This document shows positions 1-7,644 of a DNA stretch of 15,889 nt, piece after piece. A model generated the notes under the pieces. The model worked only from the letters and a program-made list of their open reading frames with translations. It searched no databases and was not told the DNA's origin. The translations under genes and the position numbers were made by a program. Source of the DNA: an archaeon (lineage in GTDB: Archaea > Asgardarchaeota > Hermodarchaeia > Hermodarchaeales > Hermodarchaeaceae); contig JABXGU010000739.1 of the NCBI GenBank assembly GCA_016550415.1, positions 1 to 15,889 of the forward strand, given 5' to 3'. Within the stretch, counting starts at the first letter, position 1. Every line of letters begins with the position of its first letter.

Positions 1-27
1 ATGGGCTTTTAGGGGTGTCTAGTATGC

Positions 28-41
28 ACTTAAATTTAAGT
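28..41. promoter_or_regulatory. 14-bp perfect AT-rich palindrome upstream of the transporter gene
   Basis: ACTTAAATTTAAGT is exactly self-complementary and lies 43 bases before the chosen ATG at 85. Its TTTAA core resembles an archaeal TATA element at a plausible distance for a short leader. It could be the core promoter, an operator overlapping it, or both. The palindrome is seen directly; the regulatory role is inferred. Confidence 0.35.
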
Positions 42-84
42 TGCAGACAAATGCTTTAGCACAAACATTTCAAAGGTGTGCAGG

Positions 85-1407
85 ATGCTACCATTTTATA
101 AGAAAATTTCTTATGGTGTGGGTCGATTCGGGTCATCGTTCCTTTTGTCACTTGTTGGTCTTACAACCTTCTACATCTATTCAACGTATTTCGCTTTAGA
201 CTGGTTTTTGAATGGTCTTGTCCAAGGTATATCATTTCTTGTCATCGGTTTTACACATTGGTTGACTGGTTATTACAGTGATGGTTTAGAAACAAAGTAT
301 GGAAGACGCAAGCCCTTTGTAATACTTGGTGCTCCAGGTCTGGCAATTGCTGGAATACTACTTTTCATTCCACACTTCTTCATTCCTGTTGGCTCTCCTG
401 ATCCAATGATTGGATGGGTTCTCTTTGGCTACTACCTAGTTATACTGTGTCTTTTCAAATTCTTCTATGCATTTCTATTGACTGCTTTTCAAGCCTGGCT
501 TCCGGAGATAACAGATGAGAATGAACGCCCAGTGGTTTCAAGCATGCAGAATACATCCAATTGGCTTGCTAATGGTATTGGCTTTGTAATCGGTTTCCTA
601 GATTCTACTACACTCCTCTTCGCTACCGGCTTACCCACTTCTCTAATGCTCATGTTAGTATTCGCCTTTGCTGGAATTGAGATATTATTCTACTTGCCTT
701 CAATTGCTTTCATCAGAGAAAAACCAGGTTTGGTGATACCAAAGCGTAGCTTGAAACGTGAAACAGCAATAGTCCTACGTAACCGAACCTTTGTCGGCTG
801 GATTATGGCTGTTGGATTCCTATCCTTTACATTCAATGCTATCACTGCCCAAGTCGTTGGATTCGCATCAAATGTGCTAGGGCTGACTAGTGTTACAGAT
901 TTGATTATAGTGGCTGTAGGGCTTTTCTTCACACTAATACTATTTCTCTACATTTGGGTATTCATTGCGAAACGTGTAGGTAAAAAGCGTTCACTGATAT
1001 TTTCTACGGCAATTCTAGCTATAATGTTGCCACTGACAATCTTGATAGGCTCTGTTCCACTACCACCAATTCTGCTAGGTGTTATCTTCTTCCTGCCAAT
1101 GGCTTCATGCATGTCCATGTATTACATTATGAGCTACGTTGTTCCTGCTGACATTGCACAAGTAGATGAACAAGAGTCAGGTGAAGCCCGATCTGGAATG
1201 TACACAGGCTTTCTTGGAGTTCCATTGAACATCTTTCAATTTATGTCATCGATAGTTCTTGGTTATGTCATGGCCCTGTCAGTTCAGCAGACGGGTAGTT
1301 CACTCTTAGGATACATGTGGTGGGGTCCAATCTTCACTCCAACACTAATAATTGCTATAATCATCATGTTGTTCATCAACCTCGACCCAGAATTCAAATC
1401 AAAGTAA
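85..1407 (+). CDS. GPH-family (MelB-like) sugar/cation symporter, MFS superfamily
   Basis: This is a polytopic membrane protein of about 440 residues with roughly twelve hydrophobic segments, the normal size for the glycoside-pentoside-hexuronide (GPH) cation symporter family. The N-terminus (KKISYGVGRFGSS) matches the family's YGxGdfg start. The loop after helix 2 has the MFS signature (YSDGLETKYGRRKPF). A late cytoplasmic loop (PADIAQVDEQESGEARSGMY) corresponds to the GPH D-x-x-x-x-DE-x-x-TG-x-RxxGmY motif. The frame is open from a GTG at 76, but the ATG at 85 is preceded by AAGGTG with 6-nt spacing, so 85 is preferred. It probably imports a sugar or related solute using an ion gradient; the substrate cannot be read. 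It is monocistronic and converges on cofC. Confidence 0.85.
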   Translation: MLPFYKKISYGVGRFGSSFLLSLVGLTTFYIYSTYFALDWFLNGLVQGISFLVIGFTHWLTGYYSDGLETKYGRRKPFVILGAPGLAIAGILLFIPHFFIPVGSPDPMIGWVLFGYYLVILCLFKFFYAFLLTAFQAWLPEITDENERPVVSSMQNTSNWLANGIGFVIGFLDSTTLLFATGLPTSLMLMLVFAFAGIEILFYLPSIAFIREKPGLVIPKRSLKRETAIVLRNRTFVGWIMAVGFLSFTFNAITAQVVGFASNVLGLTSVTDLIIVAVGLFFTLILFLYIWVFIAKRVGKKRSLIFSTAILAIMLPLTILIGSVPLPPILLGVIFFLPMASCMSMYYIMSYVVPADIAQVDEQESGEARSGMYTGFLGVPLNIFQFMSSIVLGYVMALSVQQTGSSLLGYMWWGPIFTPTLIIAIIIMLFINLDPEFKSK

Positions 1408-1412
1408 TATTA

Positions 1413-1454
1413 GAGCGGCTAACCTAAGAAAAAGCCGCTCACCTCCATTTTTTT
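1413..1454. terminator. Hairpin with T-tract between convergent genes
   Basis: A perfect 8-bp stem (GAGCGGCT at 1413-1420, AGCCGCTC at 1433-1440) with a 12-nt loop starts 5 bases after the transporter stop. Seven T follow at 1448-1454. It fits termination of the plus-strand transporter and could also serve the opposing cofC transcript ending at 1478. Confidence 0.6.
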
Positions 1455-1477
1455 AAAAAACACTTCAGTAGTTTAAT

Positions 1478-2137
1478 CTACCCGATGATTTGATGAAGTA
1501 TTTTTGAAGTGCTTGTTTCCCTTGTAAATGGAATGGTTGCATTTATTTGTAAAAAATGAATAAGCGATTTTTGATTATCAAGATCTAGAGCAGTTTCTAA
1601 TGAAGCAAAGCAAATTGCTTGTGTTCTTTTTCTTTGGGCAGCTTTCATGTGAGCTTGAAGACTGTTAACACCGAATTTGGGATTCAAAAATGTGGGTGGA
1701 GAAAGATAGAGGATGTTGGTGCCTGTACCAAGCCAATCCATTGCTGCAACTGGACGTGAATGCTGGCGTCCTAGATGTATAAGGGTATCAAGTACCTTTG
1801 CTGTTAATAGGGGCAAATCAGCGAGTATAATCAAGGCAGCACCAGCTCCCTGCTTTTCAATATAATGAGTACATTCAGCTAATTCTGAGTTCAGTCCATT
1901 AGCCTTAGCAGTGAAGAGTTCATACTCATTAGGTAAAATTGAATTAAGTAGCTCCTTTTCGCTTGAAACGATGAGGATACGGTTTATTTCATTCGCGTTT
2001 TCAACTGCATGAAGTACATCTTTTAGCATAGCTAATACCAAATTCTGACGAGAGTCAGAGTCTAGTATTGGTGCGAGCCTATGTTTGGCTGCAGGCATGG
2101 TGCGGAACGGAATAATTGCAACCGTATTAGAGACCAA
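1478..2137 (-). CDS. cofC: 2-phospho-L-lactate guanylyltransferase (CofC), coenzyme F420 biosynthesis
   Basis: CofC activates 2-phospholactate (or phosphoenolpyruvate in some lineages) with GTP for transfer to the deazaflavin Fo, giving the F420 side chain. The protein (219 residues from the start chosen here) has the nucleotidyltransferase pattern AIIPFRTMPAAKHRLAP at its start, then AMLKDVL, GLNSEL, the metal-binding ADLPLL, GTGTN and the FGVNSLQAH segment, all in family order. Residue 4 of the usual VPFK motif is Arg. The frame is open from a TTG at 2158, but the TTG at 2137 has GAGGT at 2149-2145 with 7-nt spacing, so 2137 is preferred. It lies directly downstream of, and is probably co-transcribed with, the rhomboid gene. 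It is cytoplasmic and supports an F420-dependent redox metabolism. Confidence 0.88.
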   Translation of the reverse strand: MVSNTVAIIPFRTMPAAKHRLAPILDSDSRQNLVLAMLKDVLHAVENANEINRILIVSSEKELLNSILPNEYELFTAKANGLNSELAECTHYIEKQGAGAALIILADLPLLTAKVLDTLIHLGRQHSRPVAAMDWLGTGTNILYLSPPTFLNPKFGVNSLQAHMKAAQRKRTQAICFASLETALDLDNQKSLIHFLQINATIPFTRETSTSKILHQIIG

Positions 2138-2159
2138 CAAGTTGACCTCATTGTTCAAT

Positions 2160-2864
2160 TCATTGAGTAAACAACTTAGAATAATATTTAGGAGTGTGAT
2201 ATTCCTTCTGTATCTGTTTTCGCTCTATGATGAGTCTTAAGCGTTGGTAGGCGATGGCAAATATGTAGCCTCCTACGAAACCAAAAACATGGGCGCCATG
2301 GGCTACACCGCTTCCAAATTCTATTAACGTGAGAACAACTTCGAATATGAAGTAAATCATGATGAAATTCCAAGCAGCGATGTATCTATTAGTTTCACCA
2401 TAACCGGTCCATACTCGAATTCTGCGGCGGGGCATCAAATATGCATAGGCAGCCAGTATTCCAAAAATGGCACCTGATGCACCTAGAGTTCGAATGTAAG
2501 CAGCATATGGAATAAAGATGCCTTCTAGGGTTACTGTGAGAAATGTATGTCCAAGGCTACCGATTATTCCTGCAAATAGGTAGAGGGGAATATAGAGGAG
2601 TGGATGCATTTCCTGTTCTACTGTGGGTCCGAAGAGATAGAGAAAGTACATGTTATAGAAGAGGTGAATAGGATCACTGTGCAGAAACATACATGTTATG
2701 AGTGTGTGTAAATTCTGTGCTTGAAGTATTTGTGCTGGGACGAGTGAATAATTGTAGGTTATCTCTGGGGAGAGATATTGTAGAATATGGACAAATACGT
2801 TTAGTAGAATTAGTGTATAAGTCATAAAGGGTTTCAGGGGACGGATTATTTCGACTTCATCCAC
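2160..2864 (-). CDS. Rhomboid-family intramembrane serine protease
   Basis: This membrane protein of about 234 residues has six or so helices and all rhomboid hallmarks. Numbered from the upstream TTG (2873), they are the HxxxxHLxxNM-like stretch in helix 2 (His65, His70, Asn74), the catalytic Ser133 in GASGAIFG, and His195 in HGAHVFGFVGG. The Ser-His dyad is intact, so an active protease is expected. It would cleave transmembrane substrates within the bilayer; no substrate is evident. A charged loop (MPRRRIRVW) and a basic C-terminal tail are cytoplasmic candidates. The TTG at 2873 abuts its AGGAG with no spacing, whereas the GTG at 2864 lies 9 nt after AGGAG, so 2864 is taken as the start. 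It ends 22 bases before the chosen cofC start; the functional link to F420 synthesis is unknown. Confidence 0.88.
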   Translation of the reverse strand: MDEVEIIRPLKPFMTYTLILLNVFVHILQYLSPEITYNYSLVPAQILQAQNLHTLITCMFLHSDPIHLFYNMYFLYLFGPTVEQEMHPLLYIPLYLFAGIIGSLGHTFLTVTLEGIFIPYAAYIRTLGASGAIFGILAAYAYLMPRRRIRVWTGYGETNRYIAAWNFIMIYFIFEVVLTLIEFGSGVAHGAHVFGFVGGYIFAIAYQRLRLIIERKQIQKEYHTPKYYSKLFTQ

Positions 2865-3069
2865 GCAAGACAACTCCTAAATTGATAATTGAAACATACT
2901 GAGATTTCTGCTGATATTTTCTCATCCTATTTGTCTTTTACTAGGGTGCACTCTACTTACGCTAGAAGGATAATATTTCCTGACAAGGTACAATGGGAAC
3001 AATCCTTGAAGGTTGTAGAGACACAAAGATTATGTGCTCATAGTCTCGGCTTTGATGTAGTGAACATTC
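2865..3069. promoter_or_regulatory. Divergent intergenic region between rhomboid and fwdD-like genes
   Basis: About 200 bases separate the two divergently transcribed genes, so both promoters should lie here. GGATAATATTTCC near 2968-2980 is a TATA-like candidate for the plus strand. No clear SD precedes the fwdD-like ATG at 3070. A 73-codon plus-strand frame (2889-3110) crosses the region but resembles nothing and has no SD. Promoter placement is inferred. Confidence 0.25.
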
Positions 3070-3447
3070 ATGGCGCTTCGCGAGTATCTCTACCCCTCCT
3101 TGGAACTTAAGCTCGTAATTGTTCGTTCACTTGATGTGGACATTTCGCTAATGAAGTATGGATCAGAATCGAAGGAATATGAGAAAGCAGCATCATGGAT
3201 TTCCCTTTGTCCAAGAGATGCAAATCGACTTGGCCTCAAGGAGGGAAACGCTGTCCAGATTACTTCAGCCAATGGCAAAGTGGTAGTCAATATTCGGGTT
3301 GAGGAGGAGCTTTCTGAGGGTCTGGCTGTAATGGCCACAGGACCTTGGGCAAATGCATTACTACCATCTAAACCCCCACATCAGGGAATCACTATTACTT
3401 TGAAGACAACAAAGGAGCCTGTAACTAGTCCTGATGAACTGCCCTAA
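3070..3447 (+). CDS. fwdD: FwdD/FmdD-like molybdopterin-dinucleotide-binding protein
   Basis: This 125-residue protein resembles the small Fwd subunit D, which supplies the C-terminal pterin-guanine-dinucleotide-binding barrel that pairs with FwdB. The family pattern runs in order: a basic/hydroxyl N-terminal strand (LVIVRSLDVD), SKEYEKAASWISL, PRDANRLGLKEGNAVQI, SANGKVVV, then the hallmark GPWANAL (residues 91-97) and a final EPVTSPDEL. Length is normal for the family. The first dozen residues (MALREYLYPSLE) look extraneous, and a TTG at 3100 would give a more typical start; neither site has a good SD. It stands alone on the plus strand, converging on the polyferredoxin gene, 5.4 kb from its expected partner FwdB. 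Binding of a Mo/W pterin is inferred from family; catalytic activity is doubtful given the state of FwdB here. Confidence 0.78.
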   Translation: MALREYLYPSLELKLVIVRSLDVDISLMKYGSESKEYEKAASWISLCPRDANRLGLKEGNAVQITSANGKVVVNIRVEEELSEGLAVMATGPWANALLPSKPPHQGITITLKTTKEPVTSPDELP

Positions 3448-3448
3448 A

Positions 3449-3481
3449 TTCAATGCAAACCTTTTTTCTAGTTGCATTGAA
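3449..3481. terminator. Perfect 10-bp inverted repeat with T-rich loop between convergent genes
   Basis: TTCAATGCAA (3449-3458) pairs perfectly with TTGCATTGAA (3472-3481). The 13-nt loop carries six T at 3462-3467. It begins one base after the fwdD-like stop codon and lies 55 bases beyond the polyferredoxin stop. Its position and symmetry suggest a bidirectional terminator or transcript-end hairpin. Confidence 0.5.
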
Positions 3482-3535
3482 AAACTGGAAATGATGCTTC
3501 AAATAAGCTAGCTCTCTTACTCATTGTTGAGTTGA

Positions 3536-4966
3536 TTACTGACCATTATCTGAAGATTTGCCGGACTTCCGTTTTACTATTTTTGTGAAAGCATTGCGAA
3601 GCTGGTCAATACGTCCCTTTTCGAAATGAAGATGTAAACGCCAATTATTCTTCAATATGGATTGCAGCTGACGAATACTGGTCTGTACTTTTTGGCGTGC
3701 TGGACTAGTTTTTGACCAGTTCTTGCTAGTTAAGCTGATGTCACCTGTTTCTGTTTGTGTTGGTGCTTGAATATTGCGTTCGTATAGATCACTTTTCTGT
3801 GATAGACGTCCTATTAGTGGCTCATAGAATTGGTGTGCTCGAGCATGTTCCCAATCTCGTGCTTTTTCTAGCTGTGACAGTTGATAACTTTCTCGAGTCA
3901 CTTTAAGGACTTCTTCTGGGCATGCGTTTTCGCAGGCTCCGCAGAAAACACAATTTTCCTCAATGACTTTGAGCTTGTTTTCATCTCCTGTCGGGAAGAT
4001 AGCTTTTGTTGGGCAAATGTTGAAGCAGTTTACGCAGCCTGTTGGATCACAGCGCTCTAGGTGTTCTATCTGAACCTTTCCGGTGAGGGGAAGAGTAACG
4101 TCCAACGCTTTGTATGGGCATTTCTGGGCGCATAAAGTGCAGTCGACACACAAGCTATCGTCGATTGTCATTTTTCCCTCAACAACAGGTTCAAGAATCG
4201 TCCGTGGTGGTGCAGTGGTGCACTTTACCTTGATAGCCTCAGAGGGGCAAATGGTTTCACAGAGGCCGCAGTAGTCACAATGAGTAGCGTCTATTCGAAT
4301 GCCAACAGCAGGAGAAAAGTTGGGAGGCTTGGGTCTTTCTTCTGTCCAGTAGATGGTTATGCATTCAGGACATAGAAGTTCGCATAAGCCACACCAAGTG
4401 CATTTATTTTCATCAATGGCAATGGTGCCTTTTGCTTCAGGAGTACCTGCTGCTACCTTCTCTGTTGACTTTTTGCTTCTATATTTTACAAGTTTTGTTT
4501 TTGGAGTAACTTTGAGGTCTACCTTGATGGCTTCTCGTGGGCAAATTTTAGCACAGAGAAGACAGGGTGCACATTTAGATTCATCGAGTTCATGTTTTCC
4601 TTTTAGTCTAGCATATTGGGTGTCAGCAGGAATATCGTCGAAACATGCTTCAATTGCATTAAAGATGCAGGCTGAATCGCAAAGCCCACAGAATGTACAC
4701 TTGTCTTCGTCGATGATGACCAGGGGGGCACCCTCCAATCGCCCTGCAGCTACTTCTTTCACAGGTCCCAGAGTAATCGCTTCCCATGGACAGGGAAGGC
4801 ATAGACTACAACCCACGCATCGCGACAGGTCATACTTCAGGTTCTTTTTGAGTAAGGATGTCTTCCAATTAAGCTCAATGGCTGATTCATCGAGTATGTC
4901 GGTTGTCACCTTTGGGCGTTCGCCCACTGTGATTCGGTCTCTCTGAACTTTAGTCATGAAAGCCAT
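3536..4966 (-). CDS. fwdF: FwdF-like polyferredoxin with eight [4Fe-4S] motifs
   Basis: This soluble 476-residue electron-wire protein has eight cysteine motifs, at Cys50-59, 90-100, 132-142, 189-199, 230-240, 273-283, 306-318 and 339-349. It matches FwdF of formylmethanofuran dehydrogenase in motif number and in the CX4CX2CX3CP form of motif 7 (CDPTGCVNCFNICP); MvhB-type polyferredoxins are the alternative. Motif 1 (CVGCSLCLPCP) is one residue short between the third and fourth Cys, and motif 2 lacks the proline after the last Cys. The last 110 or so residues are Cys-free, basic and probably helical, a possible docking tail. It starts 7 bases after the HdrA stop, so the two are one operon and likely one complex: electrons would pass between the HdrA-MvhD flavin hub and a pterin-containing partner. 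Confidence 0.85.
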   Translation of the reverse strand: MAFMTKVQRDRITVGERPKVTTDILDESAIELNWKTSLLKKNLKYDLSRCVGCSLCLPCPWEAITLGPVKEVAAGRLEGAPLVIIDEDKCTFCGLCDSACIFNAIEACFDDIPADTQYARLKGKHELDESKCAPCLLCAKICPREAIKVDLKVTPKTKLVKYRSKKSTEKVAAGTPEAKGTIAIDENKCTWCGLCELLCPECITIYWTEERPKPPNFSPAVGIRIDATHCDYCGLCETICPSEAIKVKCTTAPPRTILEPVVEGKMTIDDSLCVDCTLCAQKCPYKALDVTLPLTGKVQIEHLERCDPTGCVNCFNICPTKAIFPTGDENKLKVIEENCVFCGACENACPEEVLKVTRESYQLSQLEKARDWEHARAHQFYEPLIGRLSQKSDLYERNIQAPTQTETGDISLTSKNWSKTSPARQKVQTSIRQLQSILKNNWRLHLHFEKGRIDQLRNAFTKIVKRKSGKSSDNGQ

Positions 4967-4973
4967 CCATTTT

Positions 4974-7445
4974 TTAGGTTGTATCTAGCCTTTCTTGATT
5001 TCTCCTTCGAGCAGTAGCTACAAGTTCTGTTCCAAGTGGTCCTAGATTCACAATTAGCTTAGTGAAATCCGATACAAGCTTTGCCAGTCTTCGACCTTCT
5101 GAAGCTGATGTGTTGCCAAAGAAAAGACGGCGTTGATCTATTCCCGTTTCCCGCAGAATTGGCAGTAGTTTTTCATATCTTTCTTTGGCTTTTATTATTC
5201 CTGTGCGGTGGTGGCAGTCTTGTTCGTGGCATCCAATTATTGCTACTCCATCTGCGCCTTGACTAAAGGCTTCTAAGATAAGGAGAGGGTCAAGGCGTCC
5301 TGAGCAAGGAATCCTAATAGGAATAAACTGTGGCGGATAACGGAGGCGACTGATTCCTGCAGCATCAGCAGCTGCATAGGCACACCAATGACATAGAAAA
5401 CCAATAATGATTGGTTGTAGAGGATTGCCTTTTATTGCAGCTTGTACAGCAGCAGCAAGTTGATTACGAGTAAATCCGGGAAGGTCCAGTGCACCTGTGG
5501 GGCAGGCAGCAACGCAAGCACCACATCCTGTACAAGCTAGCTCGTCTATGACTGGTTTTTTCTCCTTTGAGAAGGTGATAGCATCTGCATCGCAGGTTTG
5601 CTCACAAAGCCTGCAGCTTTCACATAGGTCGGGCTCCAAGATTGGGGCGTAAACATCAAGTGCAAGGTTACGGAGATTGAGGAGAGAGGCTACTTTTGCT
5701 GCGGCAAGACCTGCATGGGCAACGGTATCTGCAATGTCTTTTGGACCTTGAGATGTTCCTGCTAGGAATACGCCAGCAGAGTATGTACCTGTTGGATCCA
5801 ACTTGGGATGCTGTTCTAAGAAGAAATGATTCTCATCAAGTGGTACATTCAATAGATTAGCTATTGATGTATTTGTTGGAGTTGGGTCCATTCCAACACT
5901 TAGTACAACCATATCCACTGAAAGTTCTAGAGGATTGCAGAGTTCAGTATCTTCCGCACGGACGATTAATTGGCGTGATTGAGGATCCTCCTCAATTTCT
6001 GCTACACGGCCACGAATGAAGGTAACTTCGTGTTCTCGTGCAGCACGCTCATACAATTCTTCAAAGCCCTTACCGAAGGTTCGCATATCTGTATAGAAAA
6101 TGTAGACATCAGTGTCAGGTTGTCCAAGGCGTATCTGCACGGCTTCCTTGACAGCGTAAGTGCAACAGACACGACTGCAATAGGGTCGGTTAATACGAAA
6201 GTCTCTACTGCCAACACATTGAACAAAAGCTATCTTGCTTGGCGGTTTTCCTGTTGAGGGACAGATTACATACCCTGAGGATGGACCATTTGGGTTTAGT
6301 AAGCGTTCTAGCTCTGGTGCAGTAATAACATCAGGATAACGCTCGTACCCATACTCAGCAAGAATCTCCGGGTTAAATGGTTTGAAACCAGTAGCTGCAA
6401 CAATGGCTCCAACTTTGAATTTGTGGGATTTCTCTGCATCATCGAAGCGGATTGATTCCTTTTCACAAACACCAACGCAGGATTGACAACCAACACATTC
6501 GTCCATGTCAATATATGGGGCTAAAGGAACAGAGTTCGGGTATGGTCTAACGATTGCTCTTCGTGTGCCAAGACCATAATTGTACTCATTTGATACTTCG
6601 ATGGGACAAATTTCAAGGCACTTATTACACCCATTACAACTTTCTAAATCCACATATCGGGGCTTCTGATTTATGATAACCTCATAAGCGCCTGGATTAC
6701 CTCGAACATCTATCAACTCACTCATTGTGAAGATTCTGATTTTTGGATGGCTGTCCACCCGAGTCATAAGTGGTCCGAGAATGCATAGGCTACAGTCGAG
6801 TACGGGAAAGAGTTTATCCCATTTAGCCATATGACCCCCAATAAAACCACTCTTCTCAACTAGCACAACTTCATGACCAGCATCGGCAAGATTCAGTGCT
6901 GTAGTTATGCCAGCTACCCCTGCTCCGATAACCAAGACACGCTTTGTGACCGGGATTTTTACACTATGAATTGGTATGCCATTTTGAGCTGTTAGAATTG
7001 CTGAATCAATCATTATCTGAGTCTTGGCAGCTGCTGCGGTGGGATTATCCCAGTGGACCCAACTACATTGTTCACGTATATTAGCAATTGCGAGAAAGCC
7101 ACGATTCAACCCAGCCTCCTCGATCGTCTTGCTTAGTAATTCACCATGGAGTCTTGGAGAACAGGCAGCCACAACAACTCTGTCAACCTTTTCTTTTAGA
7201 ATGGTTTCTTGAATCAGTTTCAGACCCTGTTCCACACAGAAATGTGCGTCATCCACAACAACAAGATGGGGTTGTTTTGAATAGTGTTTTTTCAAAGATT
7301 CAATATCTATGACGCTGTCAATATTTGTGCCACATTTACAAAGAAAAAGTGCAGTTCGCAAAGTTGTTTTTGCAGGTGTCTTAAGTCGGGGTTTCTCAGT
7401 TTTTCTTCGATGTGTTGATTGTTTCGAAGTTGACTTATTTGGCAC
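4974..7445 (-). CDS. hdrA: HdrA-MvhD fusion, FAD/Fe-S electron-bifurcating-type subunit
   Basis: This 823-residue HdrA has a C-terminal MvhD domain. In order it shows a basic leader (1-30), the HdrA N-terminal Cys domain (LCKCGTNI, AACSPRLHG), the Rossmann FAD motif VLVIGAGVAG (170-179), GFIGGHMAKWD, and Fe-S cysteines at 270-280 and 317-327. Next come a Cys cluster (Cys410, YCSRVCCTY), the second half of the flavin fold (FLAGTSQGPKDI), two ferredoxin motifs (608-618, 638-648) and MvhD. MvhD has LCHWCAYAAAD, IPCSGRLDP and IIGCHEQDCHH (Cys685, 688, 714, 739, 744), ligands for a [2Fe-2S] centre in that family. MvhD normally links HdrA to hydrogenase or formate dehydrogenase; fusions occur in many non-methanogens and in QmoB. 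The GTG start has GGTGAT at 7456-7451, 5-nt spacing. No HdrB or HdrC is nearby, so the electron acceptor is unknown. Confidence 0.9.
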   Translation of the reverse strand: MPNKSTSKQSTHRRKTEKPRLKTPAKTTLRTALFLCKCGTNIDSVIDIESLKKHYSKQPHLVVVDDAHFCVEQGLKLIQETILKEKVDRVVVAACSPRLHGELLSKTIEEAGLNRGFLAIANIREQCSWVHWDNPTAAAAKTQIMIDSAILTAQNGIPIHSVKIPVTKRVLVIGAGVAGITTALNLADAGHEVVLVEKSGFIGGHMAKWDKLFPVLDCSLCILGPLMTRVDSHPKIRIFTMSELIDVRGNPGAYEVIINQKPRYVDLESCNGCNKCLEICPIEVSNEYNYGLGTRRAIVRPYPNSVPLAPYIDMDECVGCQSCVGVCEKESIRFDDAEKSHKFKVGAIVAATGFKPFNPEILAEYGYERYPDVITAPELERLLNPNGPSSGYVICPSTGKPPSKIAFVQCVGSRDFRINRPYCSRVCCTYAVKEAVQIRLGQPDTDVYIFYTDMRTFGKGFEELYERAAREHEVTFIRGRVAEIEEDPQSRQLIVRAEDTELCNPLELSVDMVVLSVGMDPTPTNTSIANLLNVPLDENHFFLEQHPKLDPTGTYSAGVFLAGTSQGPKDIADTVAHAGLAAAKVASLLNLRNLALDVYAPILEPDLCESCRLCEQTCDADAITFSKEKKPVIDELACTGCGACVAACPTGALDLPGFTRNQLAAAVQAAIKGNPLQPIIIGFLCHWCAYAAADAAGISRLRYPPQFIPIRIPCSGRLDPLLILEAFSQGADGVAIIGCHEQDCHHRTGIIKAKERYEKLLPILRETGIDQRRLFFGNTSASEGRRLAKLVSDFTKLIVNLGPLGTELVATARRRNQERLDTT

Positions 7446-7644
7446 CCATTATCACCGTGGCAGCACGTCACAATATGTGGGTTCGTTATCAGATGCTATA
7501 ATATTTGTTACCTTCCCAATTGATGTTTAAATTATTAAGGTGTGCTAGGCTGTTGATAAAAAGGAGAAAGCAATGGAGTTGTAAACAACTGAAGGAGAAT
7601 TTATAATAATTGACCTTTTTAGAGACAAGTGGAGTGTGACTAGT
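7446..7644. promoter_or_regulatory. Divergent promoter region for hdrA and the methyltransferase-led genes
   Basis: The plus strand has a TATA-like TTATAATAAT at 7601-7610, about 35 bases before the chosen ATG at 7645, fitting a short leader with GGAG at 7631-7634. For hdrA on the minus strand, AATATTATAG around 7504-7495 is a candidate. AAGGAG (7561-7566) precedes an ATG followed by only two more codons (stop at 7582-7584), and a second GGAG sits at 7594-7597. All sites are read by eye; no start site is proven. Confidence 0.35.

Noticed and set aside
2889..3110. 73-codon plus-strand reading frame in the rhomboid/fwdD intergenic region
   Set aside because: No SD, no recognisable motif, and it overlaps the fwdD-like start in another frame; it fills the region expected to hold two promoters.
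4353..4946. 197-codon plus-strand frame opposite the polyferredoxin gene
   Set aside because: It is the complement of the repeated ferredoxin motifs, which explains its repetitive His/Ser/Gln pattern; the minus-strand product is unmistakable.
4974..7445. QmoB of the sulfate-reduction Qmo complex
   Set aside because: The domain order is similar, but there is no qmoA, qmoC or apr gene, and the operon partner is an FwdF-like polyferredoxin.
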